This document shows, piece after piece, positions 1 through 6,202 of a DNA stretch of 6,221 nucleotides. The DNA comes from an uncultured Fidelibacterota bacterium. GTDB lineage: Bacteria; Marinisomatota; Marinisomatia; Marinisomatales; TCS55. A program made the translations under genes and the position numbers. The stretch lies in assembly GCA_913046805.1 (NCBI GenBank), contig CAJWTA010000069.1, positions 1 to 6,221 on the forward strand. Reading direction: 5' to 3'. A model generated the notes under the pieces. It made no database searches. It saw only the letters and a list, made by a program, of their open reading frames with translations, and was not told the origin of the DNA. The first letter of the stretch is position 1, and each line of letters begins with the position of its first letter.

Positions 1-746
1 TCTTGGCTTATAGCAGTATATGCCATAGATACAGCAGGCTCCAAAGCTTTTAAAGTAAATGTCATATCACCAAAATCTATAATGCTTTTAATCTTTCCAT
101 TGGATCCAATAATAACATTATGATCATTACCGTCATTATGGATAATGCTCTTGGACAATTTACCCAAATGAGGGTGCACTCTATCTTTGTATGTATTTAT
201 AAAGAACTGTATTAGGGATTTATCTGATTTGCTGTATTTGAGCTGATGGCTTAAAGTATCTATTTGAGCTGCATCCCAAATGAACTCTCTCTCTGAAGCA
301 TTGTGACTAAAAGATTCTAAAGCTCGGTCTAAGTTTCCTAAAAATTCTCCTACGGAAAATAACATCTTATTGTTTTGCTTCACGTCTTTGAGAAAATCTC
401 CTTCAATGTATGTTAGGAGCCTAACAAGATATTTATTATTCCCATCCTCTATAATCAGTATTTCTTTATTTTGATTTGATGAAAGTGGGGTTGGCAGCTC
501 AAAATCATCATTTTGAGATGAAATATGTCGAATAGCCATATTTTGCATTTCTAAAATGTTTTTATCTTCAGATGAATTAGCGATCTTCATGACAAAAAGT
601 CCGTCAGGAGATGTAATTTTAAAATTCAAATCTCGATCACTTGAAAGCCTATCTAGTGATCCAGAAATCCCGTAATATTTATACAAGAACTCTTGAGCTA
701 TTTCATTTCTGATTTGCGGAGGTGCGGTATTAAAAATATCTGACAA
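1..746 (-). CDS. APH/hydroxylysine kinase-family phosphotransferase, N-terminal part (runs off left edge)
   Basis: Reading the minus strand from 746 gives 248 codons without a stop, cut by the window edge. The start of the product, MSDIFNTAPPQI, and what follows match the aminoglycoside-phosphotransferase fold as found in hydroxylysine kinases and in kinase-class III aminotransferase fusions. Visible landmarks are the SSDRDLNFKI nucleotide-loop region (residues 35-44), the ATP-binding lysine in FVMKIAN (K54), ILEMQN with the probable partner glutamate E66, the catalytic loop IIHNDGNDHN (H203, D205, N210) and the metal-binding DFGD (D224-D227). All key kinase residues are present, so the enzyme looks active. 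It should transfer phosphate from a nucleotide to a small hydroxylated amine or amino acid in the cytoplasm; the substrate cannot be read from sequence. No ATG precedes the conserved region. An in-frame TGA lies at 759-761, so TTG at 744-746 is the best start, without a clear Shine-Dalgarno, perhaps by coupling to the upstream small gene. Homologues of this type often continue into an M23 peptidase and a class III aminotransferase domain. Whether this one does lies outside the window. Confidence 0.85.
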   Translation of the reverse strand, partial: MSDIFNTAPPQIRNEIAQEFLYKYYGISGSLDRLSSDRDLNFKITSPDGLFVMKIANSSEDKNILEMQNMAIRHISSQNDDFELPTPLSSNQNKEILIIEDGNNKYLVRLLTYIEGDFLKDVKQNNKMLFSVGEFLGNLDRALESFSHNASEREFIWDAAQIDTLSHQLKYSKSDKSLIQFFINTYKDRVHPHLGKLSKSIIHNDGNDHNVIIGSNGKIKSIIDFGDMTFTLKALEPAVSMAYTAISQ

Positions 747-758
747 AACTAATTTGAT

Positions 759-926
759 TCACAATTTTCTCGGTAAAAAAAAATAAAGAGGCACACCAAA
801 AATAATCGCAAGAACACCTTTGACAGGACCGAGATTCTCAGCGATCAAGCCCGATTCTTGCAACCAAGATAATATGGCGAACATGATTCCAAAGGAAGAT
901 AGAAAAAGCCAGATGATTTTTTTCAT
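759..926 (-). CDS. Small two-helix membrane protein, 55 residues, function unknown
   Basis: I do not recognise a family. The ORF starts with ATG at 924-926, inside the last codons of pepP (ATGA overlap with the pepP TGA at 923-925), and ends at TGA 759-761, 12 bases before the proposed TTG of the kinase. The product begins MKKIIWLFLSSFGIMF and ends PLYFFLPRKL. Two hydrophobic stretches, about residues 4-21 and 35-52, are joined by a short polar loop with Q23, E24, E30 and N31. Lysines at the N-terminus and R/K at the C-terminus predict both ends in the cytoplasm. It exactly fills the gap between two recognisable genes, is same-stranded with both, and has the layout of a real inner-membrane miniprotein, which makes a chance ORF unlikely. 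It is probably translated by coupling to pepP. It could be a membrane partner for the kinase or an unrelated lineage-specific protein. Confidence 0.7.
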   Translation of the reverse strand: MKKIIWLFLSSFGIMFAILSWLQESGLIAENLGPVKGVLAIIFGVPLYFFLPRKL

Positions 927-2287
927 GAATGCATTAAGGATTCAATATCATTTACTGTTTTTGGTATGTAGGGACCCAACATGCGATGACTGTCATGTGT
1001 GATGAGAATATTATCTTCAATTCGAATCCCTCCAAAATTTCTAAATTTTTCAAGAGCGCTATAATTAATAAAATTAGAATGCTTTTTATTTGCTCGCCAC
1101 TGATCAATTAAGTGGGAAATAAAATATATTCCTGGTTCTACGGTTAAAACAAAACCGGGAACAAGCTCTTTGGAAAGTCGCAAATATGCTAACCCAAATT
1201 GATCGCTTCTTTCAATTTCACTATCATAGCCAACAAGATCTTCACCAAGACCTTCCATATCATGGACATCTAATCCGAGCATGTGCCCAAGACCATGGGG
1301 GAAAAAAAGAGCATGCGCTCCCTCTGCTACAGCGCTTGCAGGATCGCCAGACATAATACCTATTCCAATTAATCCTTCAACGGCTTTCTTTGCAGAAGCC
1401 AGATGAGCTTCTTTGTAGGAGATTCCAGGCTTGCAAAGGTCAAGTGCAACATCTTGCATTTCATGCACTAGGTTGTAGATTTCTTTTTGAATTTGAGAAA
1501 AAGATCCGCTAACCGGAAAAGTTCTCGTGATGTCGCTTGCATAATACATTGGAGATTCTGAGCCGGAATCATTTAATGCTAACTGTCCCGTCTCCATTGT
1601 GTTTGTGTAGTTATTATTGTGTAAAATTTCTCCATTAACAGTGAAGATTACCGGGTACGCCATTCTTCTTCCTCTTTCAAGGGCATAACCCTCTATCTTC
1701 CCTACAATGGACTGTTCGGTCTCACCATGACGAGTGCATTTCATAGCAATTTTATGCATCTCAGCCGTTACATCTAAAGCTAGCTCAATTTCTGCGATCT
1801 CCTCCTTTGATTTAATTGATCGCTGCCTAATGACATTTAAAATCAATTCTTTTGAGGAAGAATGCTTTTGAGAGCTAATGATTGATCGCAAAAAAGATTT
1901 TTGATCTTCGCGGTAAGAAGGCAAAGTATGTACTTTGTTTTTATTAGATAGGTATTGGCTTAAATAAGAGGTTTTCTCAACATAGTCAATTCCAGATAAT
2001 TCCGACATTTCTTTAACCGTGATTCTTTCGCCTTCCCATACAATGTCGTCGACATCAAGGTCGTCACCAAACAATGTGGTCTCACCGCTAGACACATCAA
2101 TCGCTAAATTCAAATTTGGGTGATCTAAACCGCTGTAATATAAAAAATTACTATCCTGACGAAATCTTAAAGTGTTTGACGGGTAATTCATTGGAATCGG
2201 CATATTACCCAATAAAAGAATTACTCCTTCACTAATTTGATTGCAGAGCTCTTTTCTTCTGTTAGAGTAAATATCCTTATTAAACAT
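923..2287 (-). CDS. pepP: Xaa-Pro aminopeptidase (aminopeptidase P, M24B metallopeptidase)
   Basis: This cytoplasmic dinuclear-metal (typically Mn) peptidase removes an N-terminal residue preceding proline, helping to finish peptide breakdown. The 454-residue product has the family's two domains. The N-terminal aminopeptidase-P domain covers about residues 5-115, with the characteristic RFRQDSNFLYYSG at 41-53. The pita-bread catalytic domain covers about 160-445. All five metal ligands can be assigned by comparison with E. coli PepP: D240 (NDSGSE), D252 (SDITRTFP), H335 (HGLGHMLGLDVHD), E384 (TVEPGIY) and E424 (IRIEDN). The accessory active-site histidines H223, H331 and H342 are also present. 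Length is close to the E. coli enzyme (441). The ATG is supported by a good Shine-Dalgarno nine bases upstream. The stop overlaps the ATG of the next small membrane-protein gene. A dipeptide-specific prolidase is the main alternative, but the N-terminal domain and overall similarity favour aminopeptidase P. Confidence 0.93.
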   Translation of the reverse strand: MFNKDIYSNRRKELCNQISEGVILLLGNMPIPMNYPSNTLRFRQDSNFLYYSGLDHPNLNLAIDVSSGETTLFGDDLDVDDIVWEGERITVKEMSELSGIDYVEKTSYLSQYLSNKNKVHTLPSYREDQKSFLRSIISSQKHSSSKELILNVIRQRSIKSKEEIAEIELALDVTAEMHKIAMKCTRHGETEQSIVGKIEGYALERGRRMAYPVIFTVNGEILHNNNYTNTMETGQLALNDSGSESPMYYASDITRTFPVSGSFSQIQKEIYNLVHEMQDVALDLCKPGISYKEAHLASAKKAVEGLIGIGIMSGDPASAVAEGAHALFFPHGLGHMLGLDVHDMEGLGEDLVGYDSEIERSDQFGLAYLRLSKELVPGFVLTVEPGIYFISHLIDQWRANKKHSNFINYSALEKFRNFGGIRIEDNILITHDSHRMLGPYIPKTVNDIESLMHS

Positions 2288-2296
2288 TGTTAGCTA

Positions 2297-2302
2297 TCCT
2301 CT
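2297..2302 (-). promoter_or_regulatory. Shine-Dalgarno of pepP
   Basis: On the minus strand the sequence AGAGGA lies nine bases before the pepP ATG (2285-2287). It is the only clear purine-rich ribosome binding site found for any gene in the window. It fixes the pepP start and shows that pepP can be translated independently of anything upstream. Confidence 0.7.
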
Positions 2303-2325
2303 TAAAAATTTTGTTCCTAAAATTA

Positions 2326-2442
2326 TTAAAATATCCATCGGTACCTATAGAGATTATAAACTACATATATAATGACAAATGAATACATAAAAAAGATGAA
2401 TAAAAGTACCCATTTGCTCGATAATTTTTTATTTTCATTCAT
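2326..2442 (-). CDS. Possible single-pass membrane peptide, 38 residues
   Basis: The minus strand from ATG 2440-2442 to TAA 2326-2328 encodes a peptide starting MNENKKLSSKWVLLFIFF and ending YRYRWIF. It has a polar, basic N-terminus (about residues 1-10), one hydrophobic helix (about 11-29) and a short aromatic, arginine-containing tail. It lies 38 bases before pepP on the same strand. Against it: there is no Shine-Dalgarno near the ATG, the region is very AT-rich (which favours chance hydrophobic reading frames), and a candidate pepP -10 box falls inside it. In favour: a clean charged-hydrophobic-charged layout, and a second small membrane gene in the same cluster. I do not recognise a family. 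Confidence 0.42.
   Translation of the reverse strand: MNENKKLSSKWVLLFIFFMYSFVIIYVVYNLYRYRWIF
2353..2358 (-). promoter_or_regulatory. Candidate -10 box for pepP transcription
   Basis: The minus strand carries a perfect TATAAT here, about 65 bases before the pepP ATG. No convincing -35 hexamer is seen at 16-18 bases; a TTTG stretch lies just upstream of that spacing. In DNA this AT-rich a TATAAT can arise by chance. If functional, it would start the pepP transcript inside the possible 38-residue ORF. Confidence 0.25.
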
Positions 2443-2458
2443 TGTTAAAATTAATTCA

Positions 2459-2497
2459 TAATCCTACTTACTTAGGCTTATTTTTGAATAAGGATTA
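2459..2497. repeat. Inverted repeat with nested hairpin in the divergent intergenic region
   Basis: TAATCCT (2459-2465) is repeated inverted as AGGATTA (2491-2497). Between and partly overlapping them is a shorter hairpin, CTTATT-TTTG-AATAAG (2477-2492), which shares the bases AG at 2491-2492 with the outer arm, so the two stems compete. No poly-T run follows in a terminator arrangement, and the element sits upstream of both divergent clusters. A regulator-binding site is therefore more likely than a terminator. Function is inferred from position only. Confidence 0.35.
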
Positions 2498-2514
2498 CAA
2501 CCTAAATTTATAAT
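2484..2514 (+). promoter_or_regulatory. Candidate lysA promoter
   Basis: TTGAAT (2484-2489) and a perfect TATAAT (2509-2514) are separated by 19 bases, slightly longer than ideal. Transcription would begin near 2521, leaving a leader of about nine bases before the lysA ATG at 2530. That agrees with the absence of any Shine-Dalgarno there and suggests near-leaderless translation. The -35 lies in the nested hairpin and the -10 in a 17-base palindrome. AT-rich composition makes chance matches possible. Confidence 0.4.
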
Positions 2515-2520
2515 AAATTT
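2504..2520. repeat. Perfect 17-base palindrome over the lysA -10 region
   Basis: AAATTTAT-A-ATAAATTT is a perfect inverted repeat with 8-base arms around one central base. It overlaps the candidate lysA -10 box completely and ends nine bases before the lysA start. It would suit a dimeric regulator blocking lysA, but it is made only of A and T, so its information content is low and a chance origin is possible. Confidence 0.35.
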
Positions 2521-2529
2521 CATTGAATT

Positions 2530-3768
2530 ATGCATCCATTAAGAGACATCATTAAAGATAAAAATCTTTTATCAAACATTGCTGATCTGCATGGAACGCC
2601 CTCCTATATTTACGATAAACATAGGATCAAGGAAAATGTTACAAGGCTTAGCAATGCTCTTTCTAAAAACTTTGAAAACTTTCATATTTGTTATGCAATA
2701 AAATCCAATAGCAACCCTCACTTAATCCGTGTAATGCATGAATCATTTCCAAGTATCGGAGGAGACTGTTCAAGTCCGGGTGAAATTTATGCAGCTGAAC
2801 TCTCTGGTATAGATCCATCAAAATGTATCTACACTGGAAACTACGAGTCTCAATCGGATTTAATTGAAGCTTTGAATAAAGGATGCAATATAAATCTTGA
2901 CGATATCACCTCATTAGACAGACTAAAAAATATTGGCTTGCCGGAGCGAATTTCATTTAGAATGAATCCTGGCTTTGGGGGAGGTTCCTATTCTGGAATA
3001 ATCACGGGTGGTAGAGATGCCAAGTTCGGAATACCCGCTGAAAAAATCGTTAAAGCTTACAGAAATGCTATGGATCTCGGAATTAAGCGATTTGGCTTGC
3101 AGTGTATGTGTGGATCTGGAAATTTAGACGAAAAATTTTTTACAGAAGTTCTTTCTGCGATACTGAGTAATGCTGTACGAATTGAAAAAGAACTTAAAAT
3201 AAATTTTGAATACATCAGTATGGGTGGAGGTTTTGGCATACCCTATCAGGATGACCAAATAGCTTTAAATTTTGATAGAATGTTTAAAAATTTATCTGAA
3301 ATTTATTATGAAACTTACCCTGATAAACAATCCGCACCATCACTCTGGCTTGAACCTGGTAAATCAATAATTGCTGACACTGGATTTATTATTTCCAGAG
3401 TAACTGGCTTAAAGGAGAGTTATAAAAATTTTGTGGGTATTGATGCAGGCATGGAAACGTTGATGCGACCTGCGTTGTATGGAGCCAAACATCGAATGTA
3501 TAAAGTTGGGGATCACGGAAATGATGATATAACGGTAGACTTCACTGGACAGATTTGCGAAAATACAGATAGAATAGCCACTGACCGAAAATTTCCCACT
3601 TTATCTCAAGGAGATTTGGTTGCAATTATGGATGCTGGAGCATACGGATATTCAATGTCACATAATTTTAATACTCGACCAAGGTCTGCTGAAATTTTAT
3701 TAGATAAGTCCTCATTCAAGGAAATACGAAAAAGAGAAACAATTGAAGATATTTTCTCACTTTGTTAA
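2530..3768 (+). CDS. lysA: Diaminopimelate decarboxylase
   Basis: This is the last step of lysine biosynthesis: PLP-dependent decarboxylation of meso-2,6-diaminopimelate to L-lysine in the cytoplasm. The 412-residue product is close to E. coli LysA (420) and follows its motif order. The PLP-binding K58 lies in CYAIKSN. A barrel loop NPGFGGG (146-152) is followed by TGGRDAKFGI (159-168). The phosphate-binding loop is MGGGFGIPYQ (231-240) and EPGK is at 275-278. MRPALYGA (312-319) precedes the active-site CENTD (C343-D347) contributed across the dimer, and GAYGYSMSHNFNTRPR runs 370-385 with Y372. The alanine-racemase-like barrel comes first and the C-terminal beta domain second. Where E. coli has GIHMHIGSG this protein has GLQCMCGSG (189-197), so the histidine that stacks on the PLP ring is M193. 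The start is the first ATG in frame and has no Shine-Dalgarno. The gene overlaps the start of the following secreted-protein gene by 26 bases. A related fold-III decarboxylase acting on another basic amino acid is possible but less likely given the CExxD motif and full-length similarity. Confidence 0.9.
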   Translation: MHPLRDIIKDKNLLSNIADLHGTPSYIYDKHRIKENVTRLSNALSKNFENFHICYAIKSNSNPHLIRVMHESFPSIGGDCSSPGEIYAAELSGIDPSKCIYTGNYESQSDLIEALNKGCNINLDDITSLDRLKNIGLPERISFRMNPGFGGGSYSGIITGGRDAKFGIPAEKIVKAYRNAMDLGIKRFGLQCMCGSGNLDEKFFTEVLSAILSNAVRIEKELKINFEYISMGGGFGIPYQDDQIALNFDRMFKNLSEIYYETYPDKQSAPSLWLEPGKSIIADTGFIISRVTGLKESYKNFVGIDAGMETLMRPALYGAKHRMYKVGDHGNDDITVDFTGQICENTDRIATDRKFPTLSQGDLVAIMDAGAYGYSMSHNFNTRPRSAEILLDKSSFKEIRKRETIEDIFSLC

Positions 3769-6202
3769 TTGTAAAAGGTTAGTGTGTTTGATTATTTTGA
3801 GCTTTGGTATGTCTCAGCAAACCTACAAAGGCATTCATCAAATCGAACTTGAATTTAATAATGAAAATTTTATTGAACCTCTTTACAAAACTTACTCTGG
3901 ACCAGCAAACCCAATTTCACAGATTAAAAAAAATAATTCAAAAAAAGTTTTTGGCTACCATCCATACTGGCAAGGAACAAGATGGCAAAATTATGATTTT
4001 GAACTTCTCTCAACGATAGCATACTTTTCAGCTGAAGCAAATGAGAATGGCGAATTAGTTGATCTGCATGGCTGGCCAGCTGTTGATTTGATTAATAAGG
4101 CCCATGAGAATGGTGTTGAAGTTGTCTTGACTGTTACCCTTTTTTCAAAAACTAAACTAGAAAGTCTTTTGAGTAGTGACGCGAATAGAAAACGTCTGAT
4201 TGATAATTTAAAGTTTGAAGTTGAGCGTGCCGGTGCAGATGGAGTTAATATCGATTTTGAATCCTTTCCTGAAAGTCAAAAATTCAATCTGATCACTTTT
4301 GTTAAAAACTTGCGCGCCGCTTTACGAAAATCCATTCCAAATGCTCAAGTTACCCTTGCAGTTCCTGCTGTTGACTGGAACAATGCATGGGATTTTAAGA
4401 GTCTTGCTATTGAAAGTGATGGATTATTTATCATGGGATACGATTACCATTGGAAGGGAAGCACTCTAACTGGTCCAGTAGCACCGCTCACTGGTGGATC
4501 ATATAACATTACGAACACTGTTAATACTTATCTTTCAATTACTGAAAATAATCTAGATAAAATAATTCTTGGTGTCCCATATTATGGTTATTCATGGCCC
4601 TCATCAACTGGAGATAAAGGTTCAAATACTACCGCTAGTGGTTCTGCAGAAATATTTTCCTCTGCAGAGGCTAAAGCCTTATCGTATGGAAAAAGATGGG
4701 ATACTGCATCTCAAACACCTTGGTACAGGTTTCAAAATCCAAATTGGTTTCAAACCTGGTATGATGATAGCTTATCGTTATCAAAAAAATATGATTTTGT
4801 AAATTCCAAAAACCTCGGTGGAATTGGTATTTGGGCCCTAGGATACGATGACGGGTACACTGAGCTCTGGGATGCGCTCAAAGAAAAAATTGCAAACAAT
4901 TCTAGTCCATCTGTACCAAAAGATTATTCAATCATGAGTTTAGGTGGTGGTATAATCAGTATTAATTTTTCAAACGATGAATCTGCTACAGAATATGAAG
5001 TATTTGAAGTTGCTTCGGACACTTCTCAAGGTCGTTCTGTTGGTAAATTTTTAAAAAGTCCAATTCTAATACAAGATCTAAATGACAATATCCCTTATTA
5101 TTACAAAGTAAGAGCTATAAATCAGTTTGGTATAAGTGAATTTACAGAATTACTTGGCTCTACACCCTCTCCTTCAAAATCCAAAGTGCTAATTGTAAAC
5201 GGATTTGATCGCATATCAGGAACTACCAATACTTTTGATTTCATTCATGAGCATGGTAATGCAATCTTTATTAATGGCTATACGTTTGATGCATCTTCAA
5301 ATGATGCGATTATCAATGGATCAATGAAGTTAAGCGATTATGGAATTGTTGATTGGATTTTAGGTGAAGAAGGCACTGCAACATCAGCTTTTGATGAAAA
5401 AGAAAAAAACCTTCTTCAAGAATATGTATTAAATGGCGGTAGGATTTTAATTTCAGGTTCAGAGATAGGTTATGATTTATCAGAGAAAGGCAATAATTCT
5501 GATAAAATTTTTTATGAAAACATTTTAAAAGCTGAATACGTAAGTGATGCTGCTGGTGGAACAGGAGGAGTATATGAAATTGAGGGAACATCCAACTCTC
5601 TTTTTGATGGATATGTTTTTAACTTTGATAACGGTGAAAATGGAAACTATGATGTAGATTGGCCAGATGGCATTAAGCCTGCAGGTGACGCTGTAAATAT
5701 CTTAAAATATAAAAATGTGGACTATGAGACAAAGGGTGGTGCAGGAATAGCTTACCGAGGAAGTTTCCTTAATAGCAAAACTCCATCTGGTATTGTTTAT
5801 CTTTCAGTTGGTTTTGAATCAATTTACCCAGAACAGGTTCGAATTGATATCATGGATGAAATATTGCAGTTCTTGGAGGCTCCAATTGCATCTGTTATTG
5901 ATGCCGATCCAATTGTTCCAGAAGGCTTAAACATCTCCGCACTGTACCCTAACCCTTCTAATAGATCAATATCTATAGAGTTTACAGTACGAGAGCTTTC
6001 CCCAATTGCTTTTCTAACAATATCAGATTTAATGGGCAGGGAAGTATTTAGAATGTCTACACAATCGCTTCCAACAAAGATTCAACGTTTTAATTGGAAT
6101 GGCCTTACCAAAAATGGTACCAATGCACCATCCGGTGTTTACATAGTGTATTTATCTCAAGGAAAAAAAATAGTCAACAAGAAATTCACACTTCTAAAAT
6201 GA
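3743..6202 (+). CDS. Secreted GH18-like glycoside hydrolase with FnIII, GATase-like and T9SS sorting domains
   Basis: This 819-residue multidomain exported protein starts at TTG 3743-3745 inside lysA. That start gives a usable signal peptide: basic residues K2, K11 and R12, core LVCLIILSFG at 13-22, cleavage probably near 24-25. Later starts would shorten or lose it. Residues 68-385 form a GH18 TIM barrel of the kind seen in YaaH/SleL-like enzymes, from VFGYHPYWQ through the catalytic strand ADGVNIDFE (165-173, acid E173 with D171), MGYDYHW (231-237) and GIGIWALGYDD (360-370). About 393-475 is fibronectin type III-like. About 479-712 begins KVLIVNGFDR and includes ILGEEGT (539-545) and GGRILISGSEIGYDL (565-579). 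This looks like the flavodoxin/GATase-like domain of Bacteroidota exported proteins. Residues 735-819 (LYPNPSN...VNKKFTLLK) are a type A T9SS sorting domain. Likely activity is endo-beta-N-acetylglucosaminidase or chitinase-like action on extracellular glycan or peptidoglycan; the substrate is not determinable. The gene is probably coupled to lysA. Confidence 0.85.
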   Translation: MKIFSHFVNCKRLVCLIILSFGMSQQTYKGIHQIELEFNNENFIEPLYKTYSGPANPISQIKKNNSKKVFGYHPYWQGTRWQNYDFELLSTIAYFSAEANENGELVDLHGWPAVDLINKAHENGVEVVLTVTLFSKTKLESLLSSDANRKRLIDNLKFEVERAGADGVNIDFESFPESQKFNLITFVKNLRAALRKSIPNAQVTLAVPAVDWNNAWDFKSLAIESDGLFIMGYDYHWKGSTLTGPVAPLTGGSYNITNTVNTYLSITENNLDKIILGVPYYGYSWPSSTGDKGSNTTASGSAEIFSSAEAKALSYGKRWDTASQTPWYRFQNPNWFQTWYDDSLSLSKKYDFVNSKNLGGIGIWALGYDDGYTELWDALKEKIANNSSPSVPKDYSIMSLGGGIISINFSNDESATEYEVFEVASDTSQGRSVGKFLKSPILIQDLNDNIPYYYKVRAINQFGISEFTELLGSTPSPSKSKVLIVNGFDRISGTTNTFDFIHEHGNAIFINGYTFDASSNDAIINGSMKLSDYGIVDWILGEEGTATSAFDEKEKNLLQEYVLNGGRILISGSEIGYDLSEKGNNSDKIFYENILKAEYVSDAAGGTGGVYEIEGTSNSLFDGYVFNFDNGENGNYDVDWPDGIKPAGDAVNILKYKNVDYETKGGAGIAYRGSFLNSKTPSGIVYLSVGFESIYPEQVRIDIMDEILQFLEAPIASVIDADPIVPEGLNISALYPNPSNRSISIEFTVRELSPIAFLTISDLMGREVFRMSTQSLPTKIQRFNWNGLTKNGTNAPSGVYIVYLSQGKKIVNKKFTLLK

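Noticed and set aside
820..1002. Plus-strand ORF of 60 codons
   Set aside because: It lies antisense over the end of pepP and the small membrane-protein gene, has no family-like features and no start signal; it is a shadow of the minus-strand genes.
2368..2460. Plus-strand ORF starting MTNEYIKKMNKS upstream of lysA
   Set aside because: It is about 30 codons, has no Shine-Dalgarno, ends well before lysA and overlaps a better minus-strand candidate; no features support it.
2443..2529. Lysine riboswitch upstream of lysA
   Set aside because: The candidate transcript leader is only about nine bases, and the whole gap is shorter than the well-over-150-base lysine aptamer; no matching helices were seen.
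4643..4670. Two copies of TCTGCAGA, the second within a perfect 12-base palindrome (4659-4670)
   Set aside because: It lies inside the GH18 coding region and is explained by the repeated residues S-A-E in SAEIFSSAEA; there is no sign of a regulatory or recombination role.
5313..5591. Minus-strand ORF of 92 codons
   Set aside because: It is antisense to the alpha/beta domain of the GH18 protein and has a skewed composition rich in H, L and Q, typical of an out-of-frame shadow.
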